Positions 15,901-24,536 of a stretch of 64,000 nt of DNA are shown here, one piece after another. A program made the translations under genes and the position numbers. The number at the start of each line of letters is the position of its first letter. The first letter of the stretch is position 1. The notes beneath the pieces were generated by a model. The model saw only the letters and a program-made list of their open reading frames with translations. It was not told where the DNA came from and made no database searches. Location: the NCBI GenBank assembly GCA_937975915.1, contig CALJTY010000030.1:124001-188000 (forward strand), written 5' to 3'. The DNA is from an uncultured Acidimicrobiaceae bacterium (GTDB lineage Bacteria; Actinomycetota; Acidimicrobiia; Acidimicrobiales; RAAP-2).

Positions 15901-17150
15901 AAACTGTAGGGAAGCTTTTTAATTCCGTTTACAAATGTTGACTCCAATTGTGATGGAGCGCCGGTCATCTGAATGTTTGGTGTTCGCGCAATAAGATCGC
16001 GCCACATAACGGTTATCTCACGACGAGCTAGGTGAGCACCTAGGCAGAAGTGTGGGCCAGGAGCACCGAAGCCGTAGTGATCATTCGGGGTACGTCCCAC
16101 ATCAAATGTGTAGGGATCAACGAATACGTCTTCGTCACGGTTGGCTGAGCTGTAGTACAACAACACTTTGTCGCCAGCCTTTAGGTCCTTGCCCGAAAGC
16201 GTGTAGTCAGTTGCGAGGGTGCGACGCATCCAGATAACTGGTGAAGCCCAACGGACAATTTCATCTGTCGAAGTCTTAGCGAGTCCTTCGTAGTCAGCAA
16301 CAAGACGTGCCTTCTGGTCTGGGTGCTCACTCAGTGCACGAAGTCCATGCGCAATAGCGGTGCGTGTTGTTTCGTTTCCAGCTGTAACGAGGAGTACAAA
16401 GAATGAAGCGAGCTCTTGGTGTGTCAATTTCTCGGATTCAATCTCTGCATTTACGAGCGCGCTGGTGATGTCATCGATTGGATTGTCAATACGGTGCTTA
16501 CCAATTTCTTCCATGATTCCAGTAAGTGTTGCGCCAGCTTCTAAGAATGCGACGATGGGATCAGTGCCTTCCTTCACGAAGTCAGGGTCACCTGAAGAAA
16601 GGATGACGTTCGAGCAGTTGAGAACTGTCTCGTACTCACTTGGTGGCACACCCATCATCTGACAGATGATCTCGAGTGGGAACGGTGCGGCAATGTCAGT
16701 AATGAAGTCACCAGTTCCAGACTTCATGGCGCGGTCAACAACTTCTGCGGCGGTCTTTTCAATTGAGTCTTCAATCGAGCGAACATTTCTTGGATTGAAC
16801 GCATTCGAAACAATTCGACGAAGTCGAGCGTGCTTAGGATCATCCGTTGAGATCATTCCTGAGAAGTACTCAACCATTTCTGGTGGCAAGTCCATCTGTG
16901 ACACTGCACCGGGACCAGAAAGAAAAACACCCGGATTTCTGGAAGCTTCTGCGACGTCTCGGTACTTGGTTAGTGCGTAGTAACCAGCTCCTCTTGGTAG
17001 TTCAATAGAAGATCGTTCAATCAAGGGCTCTTCGTAGTGCCTGATTGGAGCATCGCGGCGAAGCAGTTTGAAAGCTTCTTCACGCTCTGCCCATGGACGG
17101 CGCCAAAACGCCATGTCCGAGAGATCAATGTCTTCTAATGTCCAGTTCAT
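15897..17150 (-). CDS. Cytochrome P450
   Basis: Protein of 417 residues from the ATG at 17150; the 15 residues further upstream would overlap the NifU gene's leader and lack family likeness. The I-helix motif is AGNETTRTAI. The K-helix ExxR occurs in DEIVRW, and the heme loop FGAPGPHFCLGAHLARRE gives the cysteine thiolate ligand. The APGPHFCLG heme loop and the overall length resemble soluble actinobacterial P450s of the CYP124/125/142 neighbourhood, which hydroxylate lipid or sterol side chains; the substrate here is unknown. It is divergent from a NifU-type gene, and an acyl-CoA dehydrogenase lies nearby, which agrees with a role in lipid oxidation. Confidence 0.93.
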   Translation of the reverse strand: MNWTLEDIDLSDMAFWRRPWAEREEAFKLLRRDAPIRHYEEPLIERSSIELPRGAGYYALTKYRDVAEASRNPGVFLSGPGAVSQMDLPPEMVEYFSGMISTDDPKHARLRRIVSNAFNPRNVRSIEDSIEKTAAEVVDRAMKSGTGDFITDIAAPFPLEIICQMMGVPPSEYETVLNCSNVILSSGDPDFVKEGTDPIVAFLEAGATLTGIMEEIGKHRIDNPIDDITSALVNAEIESEKLTHQELASFFVLLVTAGNETTRTAIAHGLRALSEHPDQKARLVADYEGLAKTSTDEIVRWASPVIWMRRTLATDYTLSGKDLKAGDKVLLYYSSANRDEDVFVDPYTFDVGRTPNDHYGFGAPGPHFCLGAHLARREITVMWRDLIARTPNIQMTGAPSQLESTFVNGIKKLPYSF

Positions 17151-17225
17151 GAGAACCCCCTGGGTGACAGCGTAGTGAATGTATGGGTCGGTCACGGCGG
17201 ACTCTTTATACGGCAGAATAGAGGT

Positions 17226-17558
17226 ATGTCAACAATCACCGATGAAGAACGCGCCAAGCGCCTGAAGGCACTGAACGCACTTCTCGACCTAATGCGTCCA
17301 GCTGTTCAGGCTGATGGTGGTGACCTAATGCTTGTGCGCGCCGACGTAGAAACAGGCGTTGTAGAAGTTCAATTAGGTGGAGCATGTTCGAGTTGTGCAA
17401 TTTCATCTTCAACCCTTGAAGGTGGCGTGACTCGAATTCTCACTGAGCGCCTCGACTGGGTAACTGAAGTTATTGGTGGCGTTGATGAAAGTGTCGACCC
17501 AGAAGACTCAATGTCGCTGGGTGTTGGTGGTTACGTTCCTCGTTACCGCCAGCTCTAA
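17226..17558 (+). CDS. NifU C-terminal-domain Fe-S cluster protein
   Basis: Protein of 110 residues from the ATG at 17226. The domain core AVQADGGDLMLV is followed by the CxxC of GGACSSCAISSS (Cys54, Cys57), which together hold a transferable Fe-S cluster between two subunits. It is a stand-alone Nfu-type carrier. It delivers clusters to apo-enzymes in the cytoplasm. The longer GTG start at 17175 overlaps the divergent P450 leader and is unlikely. Confidence 0.87.
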   Translation: MSTITDEERAKRLKALNALLDLMRPAVQADGGDLMLVRADVETGVVEVQLGGACSSCAISSSTLEGGVTRILTERLDWVTEVIGGVDESVDPEDSMSLGVGGYVPRYRQL

Positions 17559-17581
17559 GTTCTAAAACCACGAGGAGAATA

Positions 17582-18811
17582 GTGAGCGCTGAGAAGCGGT
17601 CTTCAAAGACCTTTGCCGCACTTGAGGTTCGCAACTTCCGTCTCTTTTTTGCTGGCCAGATGATCTCAATCTCTGGTACGTGGATGCAGACCGTGGCCCA
17701 GAGTTGGTTGGTCTTGCAACTGACTGGGTCTTCTGTTGATCTTGGAATTGCTATTGCGCTTCAGTACGTTCCGATGTTGTTGTTCGCTTCATACGGTGGA
17801 CTTATTGCTGACCGTAACAACAAGCGGACAATTCTTTACTGCACTCAGACCGCCGCAGGATTGCTGGCTTTAGCGCTCGGAGTCCTAGTGAGCACGCATC
17901 ACGTGACGCTGATGGGTGTTTATGTCCTCGCCACGTTGCTTGGAGTATCCAATCTCTTTGACAACCCTGCTCGCCAGTCTTTCGTTCAAGAGATGGTCGG
18001 AAGAGAACACATCGCAAACGCGATCAGCCTTAACAGTGTGCTGATGAACATTGGGCGACTTATTGGCCCTGGCATTGCTGCGGTACTGATTGCGTTCGTG
18101 GGAATTGCACAGTGCTTCTACGTCAATGCGTTTTCCTATCTCGGCGTTATTGTCGCGCTCTACATGATGAATGCTGAAGAGTTTTCACCACTAAAAACTG
18201 TCAGTCGTGAAAAAGGACAACTCCGTCTCGGGCTTAAGTATGCATTCACCACACCGGTGCTTCGCGGCGTCTTGATCTCAGTGGCGATTGTTGGAACGTT
18301 CGCTTACAACTTCACGGTCACGTTGCCACTCTTGGCGCACGATTCGTTTCATCAAAAAACCGCATCGGAATACGGACTGTTTCTGACGGCGATGGGTGTT
18401 GGAGCAGTGCTTGGCGGTCTCTACATTGCGCGCAGGTCACGTCCGACCCCGAAGCTGATTGCGGTGGTTGCACTTGGATTCGGATTTTCAATGACATTCG
18501 TTGCACTGTCGCCGAACGCAGTGTTTGCCACGTTGCTGCTTATTCCAACTGGCTTCTTTTCGATTGCCTTTATCTCGACTTCGAACGCCACACTGCAGCT
18601 GAATTCCAGCCAAGAAATGCGTGGGCGAGTGATGAGCCTTTACGTGACGGGATTTTTAGGAACGACACCAATTGGTGCGCCGCTTATCGGATGGATTATT
18701 TCGCTAACGAACCCACGAGTTGGAATTCTCGTGGGTTCGTTATTAGCTATTTCAACTGGTGTGTGGCTTGCTTTGTCGCTTCGAAATAAAGTGACGCCAA
18801 CTACGGCTTAA
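17582..18811 (+). CDS. MFS transporter (MFS_3 / EntS-like exporter)
   Basis: Protein of 409 residues with about 12 membrane segments. NFRLFFAGQMISISGTWMQ opens the family pattern, and NPARQSFVQEMV with NAISLNS in the fourth segment is characteristic of the MFS_3 (enterobactin-exporter-like) group. It exports small molecules; the cargo is unknown. The GTG start has AGGAG 6 bases upstream, and the gene follows the NifU-type gene by 23 bases. A 15-base-pair perfect hairpin lies near its 3' end. Its stop shares TTAA with the convergent acyl-CoA dehydrogenase. Confidence 0.85.
   Translation: MSAEKRSSKTFAALEVRNFRLFFAGQMISISGTWMQTVAQSWLVLQLTGSSVDLGIAIALQYVPMLLFASYGGLIADRNNKRTILYCTQTAAGLLALALGVLVSTHHVTLMGVYVLATLLGVSNLFDNPARQSFVQEMVGREHIANAISLNSVLMNIGRLIGPGIAAVLIAFVGIAQCFYVNAFSYLGVIVALYMMNAEEFSPLKTVSREKGQLRLGLKYAFTTPVLRGVLISVAIVGTFAYNFTVTLPLLAHDSFHQKTASEYGLFLTAMGVGAVLGGLYIARRSRPTPKLIAVVALGFGFSMTFVALSPNAVFATLLLIPTGFFSIAFISTSNATLQLNSSQEMRGRVMSLYVTGFLGTTPIGAPLIGWIISLTNPRVGILVGSLLAISTGVWLALSLRNKVTPTTA
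18705..18742. terminator. Perfect 15-bp hairpin inside the 3' end of the MFS gene
   Basis: TAACGAACCCACGAG at 18705-18719 pairs perfectly with CTCGTGGGTTCGTTA at 18728-18742 around the 8-base loop TTGGAATT. It encodes the last cytoplasmic loop and membrane segment of the transporter, ending about 70 bases before the stop. It could be a transcription barrier between convergent genes or a regulator site. Confidence 0.55.
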
Positions 18812-20043
18812 GCGTTTTGTGGCTTAGGTTCCTTTGGAAGTCCAAGTGCTCGTTCACCAATAATGTTGCGCTGGATTTCTGCAGTTCCACCCCAGATTGT
18901 CTCTGAACGTGAGAAGAAGAATCCTGCTTGTAATTCTGAAACTGGGTAGTCCTCACGACCACGACGCACTCCGGTGAGCGCTCCGCCTTCAGATCCACCG
19001 TTACCGGTGAGGATCTGACCTTCCATTCCAAGAATGTCAACAGCGAGGTTCATTGTCGAACGGTGCATTTCTGACCAGAACATCTTGTTACACGCACCGA
19101 GCAACGCTGAGTTGTGTGTTCCTTGAAGTCCGTCAGTGAGTGATCGGTAACCATTGATCTGCATGATCTTGACGCTCTGCCATGCCTTAACAAGGTTGTC
19201 ACGAACCATCTTGTCTTCGTTCTTCTTTACGCGCTTTGTCTCTTTAACAATGTGTTCCCATTCCTTCAAGAAACGGCGGTAACCAGTTGTTGAAGATGCT
19301 CCACGCTCGAATCCGAGAGTGGTCATTGCAACCTTCCAACCGTTGTTCACGCCACCAACAACGTTGTTCTTAGGGCAACGTGCGTCAGTGAAGAACACTT
19401 CATTAAATTCAGCTGATCCGTCTACCTGAATAATTGGTCGTACTTCAACGCCAGGCTGGTGCATAGGAACGAGGAGGTAGCTGATACCTGCGTGCTGTGG
19501 AGCAGTTGGGTCGGTGCGAACCATGAGGAAGACGTAGTCAGCGTGCTGAGCAAGTGTCGTCCATACTTTTTGTCCGTTAATTACCCACTCGTCACCGTCA
19601 AGTACCGCAGTGGTCTTAAGGCTTGCGAGGTCTGATCCAGAGTTCGGCTCAGAGAAACCTTGGCACCAAGAAATTTTTCCACCCAAGATGCCAGGAATGA
19701 ATTCTTGCTTCTGCTCTTCGGTACCCCATTGAAGGATTGTTGGACCAACAAGTGTGTCACCAAAGAAGTCAGCGCGCATTGGTGCTTCTGCACGAGCGAA
19801 CTCTTCGTTGAGTACAACTTGTTCGATGAGTGAGAGGCCTTTGCCACCGTATTCCTTTGGCCAACCTGCGCAGATCCATCCACCTTCGAAAAGCTTTGCG
19901 GTCCAACCTGCGTTGAATGCTGCTCGCTCTTCTGGTGTCATTTTGAATCCGGGTTCGAACCATCCCTTCGGGAGATTCGTTTCCAGCCACGTCCTAACTT
20001 CGGCGCGGAATGCTTCTGATTCTTGGGGGTATGTGAGATCCAT
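18808..20043 (-). CDS. Acyl-CoA dehydrogenase
   Basis: Protein of 411 residues from the ATG at 20043 (MDLTYPQESEAFRAEV, the usual start of the family). Motifs include WCQGFSEPNSGSDLASLKT (FAD and substrate binding), VINGQKVWTTLA, and the C-terminal ETIWGGTAEIQRNIIGERALGLP. The position that carries the catalytic Glu in short-chain enzymes cannot be confirmed by eye. It oxidises acyl-CoA to enoyl-CoA with FAD. This subgroup is common in actinobacterial lipid and steroid degradation. The start is uncertain by up to 6 residues. Confidence 0.92.
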   Translation of the reverse strand: MDLTYPQESEAFRAEVRTWLETNLPKGWFEPGFKMTPEERAAFNAGWTAKLFEGGWICAGWPKEYGGKGLSLIEQVVLNEEFARAEAPMRADFFGDTLVGPTILQWGTEEQKQEFIPGILGGKISWCQGFSEPNSGSDLASLKTTAVLDGDEWVINGQKVWTTLAQHADYVFLMVRTDPTAPQHAGISYLLVPMHQPGVEVRPIIQVDGSAEFNEVFFTDARCPKNNVVGGVNNGWKVAMTTLGFERGASSTTGYRRFLKEWEHIVKETKRVKKNEDKMVRDNLVKAWQSVKIMQINGYRSLTDGLQGTHNSALLGACNKMFWSEMHRSTMNLAVDILGMEGQILTGNGGSEGGALTGVRRGREDYPVSELQAGFFFSRSETIWGGTAEIQRNIIGERALGLPKEPKPQNA

Positions 20044-20146
20044 ACAGGGCATAATAGCCATGTTTTATTGGGGTTACTCACGAGTTGGCGCTTGCCTGAA
20101 AATTAGGGGAGAATAGATAACTTCGCCGAACCGAAAGCAGCCTTTC

Positions 20147-21517
20147 TTGCCCCGTCCGCTCAAACAGATAATCGCCGAAACCAAAGCTTCTTGGGCGCTC
20201 TCCAAGACCATCACGGTCCCGGGTCGCATCGTGCCACGTCCAGCTCAGCCCGGCAAGCACCGCATTGCTTTCCTTATTTACCGTGGCAATCCTCAATGCG
20301 GTGGTCAGGGTGTATACACACGTCACCTAACTCGTGAACTTGTTCGACTCGGACACAGCGTAGAAGTCTTCTCAGGTCCACCATGGCCAGAACTTGATGA
20401 AGGTGTGGGCTTCACGCCAGTGCGTGGACTCGATCTCTATCGCAATCCAGATCCATTCCGCCTTCCAGCGTTGAGTGAGTTCACTTCGTTTGCTGACCTC
20501 GCAGAGTTTGCGGTGATGTGCACAGGTGGATTTGGTGAACCGCTTGCGTATTCACTTCGCATTAAGAAAATTTTGAAGAAGCGTCGCGCAGACTTTGACA
20601 TTATTCATGACAACCAGTGCATTGGCACTGGCATCATGAGCCTGCACAATGATGGATGGCCACTTCTTGAAACGTTGCACCACCCAATTACTGTTGACCG
20701 CTCTATTGCCCTGGACCACGCCGAAGGAATGTGGAAGCGCTACACCACAAGACGTTGGTTCGGCTTCCTTCGCATGCAGGTGCGCACTGTTAAGCGACTT
20801 CCAGCAGTGCTCACTGTTTCACATAACTCGAAGAAAGACATCAACGCTCAGATGAAAGTCCCTCTCGAGCGACTAACTGTCGTTCCTGTAGGTGTTGATC
20901 ACACAGTCTTTAAGCCATACGCCGATGTGGTGAAGAAGAAGGGTCGCCTCATGGTGACGACAAGTAGTGACGTTCCAATGAAGGGACTTGTTCCACTTCT
21001 TGAAGCAGTCGCCAAACTTCGCACCGAACGAGACATTGACCTCATTGTTATTGGAAAGCCCAAGGCGAAGGGCCGTGTTCAAGAAACTATGGACCGCCTC
21101 GGACTAAATGACATCGTGACAACTATTTCAGGAGTAACTGACGAAGAACTGGCTCGCCTGTATGGCGAAGCTGAAGTTGCAGTGGTTCCGAGTCTCTACG
21201 AAGGTTTCTCACTTCCAGCCATTGAAGCAATGAGCTGTGCAGTTCCAGTAATTGCAACGACTGGTGGAGCACTTCCTGAAGTCGTTGGTGTAAGCGGTGA
21301 AACAGGAATTCTCGTTGAGCCAAACAACCCAGAAGCTCTAGTAACAGCAATTCGCAACCTGCTCGACGACGCTCCACTTCGCAAGAAGCTCGGTGACGCT
21401 GGTCGAGTGCGCGTTACTGAGCGCTTCACGTGGGAAGTAACAGCACGCGGAACTGCAGCTTGCTACGACGCAATTCTCAACAACAAACCACTACCAGACT
21501 CGATGGACTTTGACTGA
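20147..21517 (+). CDS. Glycosyltransferase family 4
   Basis: Protein of 456 residues. The N-terminal acceptor domain has GGQGVYTRHLTRELVRLGH. The donor domain carries VVPVGVDHTVF, VVPSLYEGFSLPAIEAMSC (the E-x7-E motif) and TGGALPEVVG. This is a GT-B retaining transferase using a nucleotide sugar. The start is TTG at 20147; no ATG lies before the domain and no clear ribosome-binding site is seen, so GTG at 20231 is an alternative. It overlaps the next methyltransferase by 1 base, so the two are coupled. The cluster product is unknown; see the separate finding. Confidence 0.87.
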   Translation: MPRPLKQIIAETKASWALSKTITVPGRIVPRPAQPGKHRIAFLIYRGNPQCGGQGVYTRHLTRELVRLGHSVEVFSGPPWPELDEGVGFTPVRGLDLYRNPDPFRLPALSEFTSFADLAEFAVMCTGGFGEPLAYSLRIKKILKKRRADFDIIHDNQCIGTGIMSLHNDGWPLLETLHHPITVDRSIALDHAEGMWKRYTTRRWFGFLRMQVRTVKRLPAVLTVSHNSKKDINAQMKVPLERLTVVPVGVDHTVFKPYADVVKKKGRLMVTTSSDVPMKGLVPLLEAVAKLRTERDIDLIVIGKPKAKGRVQETMDRLGLNDIVTTISGVTDEELARLYGEAEVAVVPSLYEGFSLPAIEAMSCAVPVIATTGGALPEVVGVSGETGILVEPNNPEALVTAIRNLLDDAPLRKKLGDAGRVRVTERFTWEVTARGTAACYDAILNNKPLPDSMDFD

Positions 21518-22233
21518 TGCTTACAGCTAATTACGACATTCTCGGACTGAAGTCCGGTGACAAGATTCTTGACCTTGGATGCGGCTTTGGTCGTCACGCC
21601 TTTGAAGCTGCTCGCAGAGGAGCCAACGTGGTCGCCCTCGATGCAGGTCGCGACGAAGTTGAAGGTGTAGCCGCAACATTTGCAGCCATGGTTGAAGCAG
21701 GCGAGCTTTCACTTGAGAACTTGCATGTTGCAGCTGTGCAAGGTGACGCACTCGCCATTCCATTCCCCGATGGAACATTCGATCGTGTCATTTGCTCTGA
21801 AGTTCTAGAGCACATTCCTGACGACATTGGCGCAATGCGCGAACTCGCTCGTGTACTTCGACCCGGCGGCACTATGGCCATTACTGTTCCTCGTTTTGGA
21901 CCAGAGCTCATTAACTGGGCACTATCTGATGCATATCACAACGTTCCTGGCGGACACATTCGAATCTTTAGAAAGTCGCAGATTAAGAAGCGTCTCACTT
22001 CAGTCGGAATGAAAGTCACGAGTCACCACTACGCGCACGGGCTTCACAGCCCCTACTGGTGGTTGAAGTGCTTGGTCGGAACTAAGAATGACCAGAACTG
22101 GTTTGTTCGCCAGTATCACAAGCTTCTCGTGTGGGACATCGTGAAGGGTCCTCGAACAACTCGCATCTTGGAAAAAGTCCTTGCTCCAATTATGGGTAAG
22201 TCCATCATCATTTACCTAGTGAAGCCTCTGTAG
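21517..22233 (+). CDS. Class I SAM-dependent methyltransferase
   Basis: Protein of 238 residues. The SAM-binding motif I is ILDLGCGFGRHAFEAARRG, motif II is VVALDAG, and the region around FDRVICSEVLEHIPDD is the Methyltransf_11 acceptor loop. LRPGGTMAITVPRF is the post motif. The C-terminal part (from about residue 150) is basic and may bind a membrane-linked substrate. It lies between a GT4 and a toroid-fold protein with almost no spacing, so it probably methylates the product of that pathway. Confidence 0.88.
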   Translation: MLTANYDILGLKSGDKILDLGCGFGRHAFEAARRGANVVALDAGRDEVEGVAATFAAMVEAGELSLENLHVAAVQGDALAIPFPDGTFDRVICSEVLEHIPDDIGAMRELARVLRPGGTMAITVPRFGPELINWALSDAYHNVPGGHIRIFRKSQIKKRLTSVGMKVTSHHYAHGLHSPYWWLKCLVGTKNDQNWFVRQYHKLLVWDIVKGPRTTRILEKVLAPIMGKSIIIYLVKPL

Positions 22234-22235
22234 CC

Positions 22236-23309
22236 ATGTCACTTACGTCTCAGCACATGTCGGGAGTTCCGGGAATTCTTACCTCGGAGCAAATTGCTCA
22301 AACTGCGAAGCAGCTCAGCACCTTGCAAGTGAAGAGCGGACAGATCCCTTGGTTCCCTGGCGGTCACTGTGACCCGTGGAACCACGTTGAAGCAGCCATG
22401 GCACTCACTATTACTGGGTACCAAGATGAAGCGCGCGCTGCGTACAAGTGGCTAGCGGACATGCAGCTGAAAGATGGAAGCTGGTTCAACTACTACGTAG
22501 GTGCTCACGTCAAAGATGCACGACTAGACACAAATGTCTGTGCCTACATCGCTGCTGGGATTTATCACTACTTACTCGTGACTGAAGATGTTGACTTCTG
22601 TGCACAAATGTGGCCGACCGTTGAAGCAGCGATTGATTTCGTTCTGCGCTGGCAATTAGGTGACGGCACTATTCGCTGGTCGCTCGATTCACTCGGTCAC
22701 CCAGAAACGTACGCATTGCTAACGGGCTCATCGTCAATTTTTCACTCACTGCGATGCGCTGTGGCACTTGGTGAGCGTCTCGGTCACGCTAAGCCAGCGT
22801 GGGAACTTGCTGCTGGGCGCCTGGGCCACGTGGTTGCTCATCACCCTGGAGCATTTGCTCCAAAGAACGAATTCGCCATGGACTGGTACTACCCAATTTT
22901 TAGTGGCGCCCTTCACGGAAGCGCGGGGGAGAAGCGCATTAACGATGGCTGGGAGCGCCACGTAATGGCTGACTTCGGAGTTCGCTGCGTTTCTACAAAC
23001 GACTGGGTTACTGCAGCAGAGACTGCAGAATGTGTACTTTCACTGGACGCACTCGGACTTACCACTCAGGCGCTGGATCTCTTTTCTTGCACAACTCGTC
23101 ACCGTCGCGAAGATGGTGCGTACTGGACAGGCATTGCGTACCCTGAGGCAGTTACGTTCCCACACGCAGAAACTTCGAGTTACACATCGGCTGCAATTAT
23201 TTTGGCTGCGGATGCCCTGACCTCTTCGTCGCCTGCCGCTGGACTATTTCGCCACGAAGTACTGGGCGAGCCGCTTGATCTTCCTGAACCAGGTTGTCGA
23301 ATTAACTAA
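22236..23309 (+). CDS. Alpha/alpha-toroid protein, annotated prenyltransferase-like
   Basis: Protein of 357 residues. Repeated helix pairs are visible with the pattern of (alpha/alpha)6 toroid folds: MALTITGYQDEARAAYKWLA, MWPTVEAAIDFVLRWQ and ECVLSLDALGLTTQALDLF. Short repeats of the type QLKDGSW and QLGDGTIRW resemble QW repeats of prenyltransferases, squalene cyclases and glycosidases. True function is unknown; it may be a sugar hydrolase or epimerase. It begins 3 bases after the methyltransferase. Its 3' end overlaps the convergent methyltransferase by 8 bases. Confidence 0.65.
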   Translation: MSLTSQHMSGVPGILTSEQIAQTAKQLSTLQVKSGQIPWFPGGHCDPWNHVEAAMALTITGYQDEARAAYKWLADMQLKDGSWFNYYVGAHVKDARLDTNVCAYIAAGIYHYLLVTEDVDFCAQMWPTVEAAIDFVLRWQLGDGTIRWSLDSLGHPETYALLTGSSSIFHSLRCAVALGERLGHAKPAWELAAGRLGHVVAHHPGAFAPKNEFAMDWYYPIFSGALHGSAGEKRINDGWERHVMADFGVRCVSTNDWVTAAETAECVLSLDALGLTTQALDLFSCTTRHRREDGAYWTGIAYPEAVTFPHAETSSYTSAAIILAADALTSSSPAAGLFRHEVLGEPLDLPEPGCRIN

Positions 23310-23937
23310 CTCGGCGAAGTACGCGAAGCGATCCTTCGTCACCGATCTCTTCGAATTTTCCACTCTCTAGAGCGGCAAGATAAATCTCGTATGGCGGACG
23401 TCCGCCATCTGCAGGATTTGGAAAGACATCGTGAATGAGCAGTAGTCCTCCAGCAGCGACCTTTGGAGTCCACGCTTCGTAATCTGCCCACGCAACTTCT
23501 TTGCCGTGACCTCCGTCAATAAAAAGGACGTCAAGTGGCTGGGCAAAATGTTCTGCAACAACTAGTGATGGTCCAACTAGTCCAATCACTGTTGATTCGA
23601 GTTTGGCGTCAGCAATTGTTCGCTGCCAGGTAGGAAGAGTATTGAGCCTGCCATCGACTGGGTCGACGAGCAATGGGTCAAAGTGTTCCCATCCCGCCTG
23701 GTTCTCTTCGCTGCCGTGGTGGTGGTCAAGTGAATAAAGGACTGCACCAGTTTCTTCGGCGGCGCTTCCGATGTAGACAGCTGATTTTCCGCACCAGGCC
23801 CCAACCTCGAGCCACGTTCCACCAGAATTACGTTCTCCATGAGAACGGGTGTATTCATGCAGAGCGAGACCTTCGTTGGTCGGCATAAATCCCTTTACGC
23901 CTTCAGCGAAATTAAGCAGTTCTGATCGACGACTCAT
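23302..23937 (-). CDS. Class I SAM-dependent methyltransferase (Methyltransf_24 type)
   Basis: Protein of 211 residues. WLEVGAWCGKSAVYIG is motif I, LYSLDHHHG carries the adenine-site Asp, and DVLFIDGGHGKEVAWADYEAW matches the metal-ligand region of CmcI/Methyltransf_24-like O-methyltransferases. It overlaps the GDT1-type transporter gene upstream by 4 bases. It faces the GT/methyltransferase/toroid operon, so it may modify the same product. Confidence 0.85.
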   Translation of the reverse strand: MSRRSELLNFAEGVKGFMPTNEGLALHEYTRSHGERNSGGTWLEVGAWCGKSAVYIGSAAEETGAVLYSLDHHHGSEENQAGWEHFDPLLVDPVDGRLNTLPTWQRTIADAKLESTVIGLVGPSLVVAEHFAQPLDVLFIDGGHGKEVAWADYEAWTPKVAAGGLLLIHDVFPNPADGGRPPYEIYLAALESGKFEEIGDEGSLRVLRRVS

Positions 23938-24527
23938 TCAGCGATTAGTTGGAATACTGAATAAATTCCCAGACCCGCAAAGATGAGTCCTCCGGCATAA
24001 CGAATTTTTTGAAGTGAGAACTTTTTGACAAGAAACTGCCCACCGTATACACCGACAATTTCAACAAGAATTAGACCAATTGAAGAAGCAAAGAATACTG
24101 CGATTGGTAGGTGAGTCTTGGCGGTCAAGTTGGCGGCCTGGATTTGTGTGATGTCACCGAATTCGCCGACGAAAATAACACTGAAAGCCACAGTGAATTC
24201 TTTCCACCACGTCGCTGATTTTTCAGCCGATGCCTCTTCTTCACCTTTTTCCAGTTCCACTTTTTCTGGAACAAAAAGCAAGTAAGCGGCACCACCTAAA
24301 AACAAAATAGCGATGACTATCTCTTTGATCGTTGTGGGAAACGTTGCAATGAGTTGACCTGCAGCACAGGCAATCCCCATGTGAATCACAAGCGCGAGGC
24401 ATGCTCCAAAAAGTACGGGTATTGGCCGAGCCTTTGTGGCCATAACAATTGTTGCAATAAATGATTTATCGGGTAGTTCAATTATAAAAAACAGTCCAAT
24501 AATGAATAAGAAATATCCGATGCTCAT
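23934..24527 (-). CDS. TMEM165/GDT1-family (UPF0016) cation transporter
   Basis: Membrane protein of 197 residues with six segments in two inverted halves. The two family signatures are IELPDKSFIA near residue 17 (ExPDKS) and FVGEFGDITQIQA near residue 118 (ExGDxTQ). The acidic residues form the cation path. An acidic cytoplasmic loop (LEKGEEEASAEK) lies between the halves. Relatives move Mn2+ or Ca2+ against H+. Metal export or supply to nearby glycosyltransferases is possible but unproved. It is coupled to the methyltransferase and follows pepN by 9 bases. Confidence 0.88.
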   Translation of the reverse strand: MSIGYFLFIIGLFFIIELPDKSFIATIVMATKARPIPVLFGACLALVIHMGIACAAGQLIATFPTTIKEIVIAILFLGGAAYLLFVPEKVELEKGEEEASAEKSATWWKEFTVAFSVIFVGEFGDITQIQAANLTAKTHLPIAVFFASSIGLILVEIVGVYGGQFLVKKFSLQKIRYAGGLIFAGLGIYSVFQLIAE

Positions 24528-24536
24528 TTACTAAGC

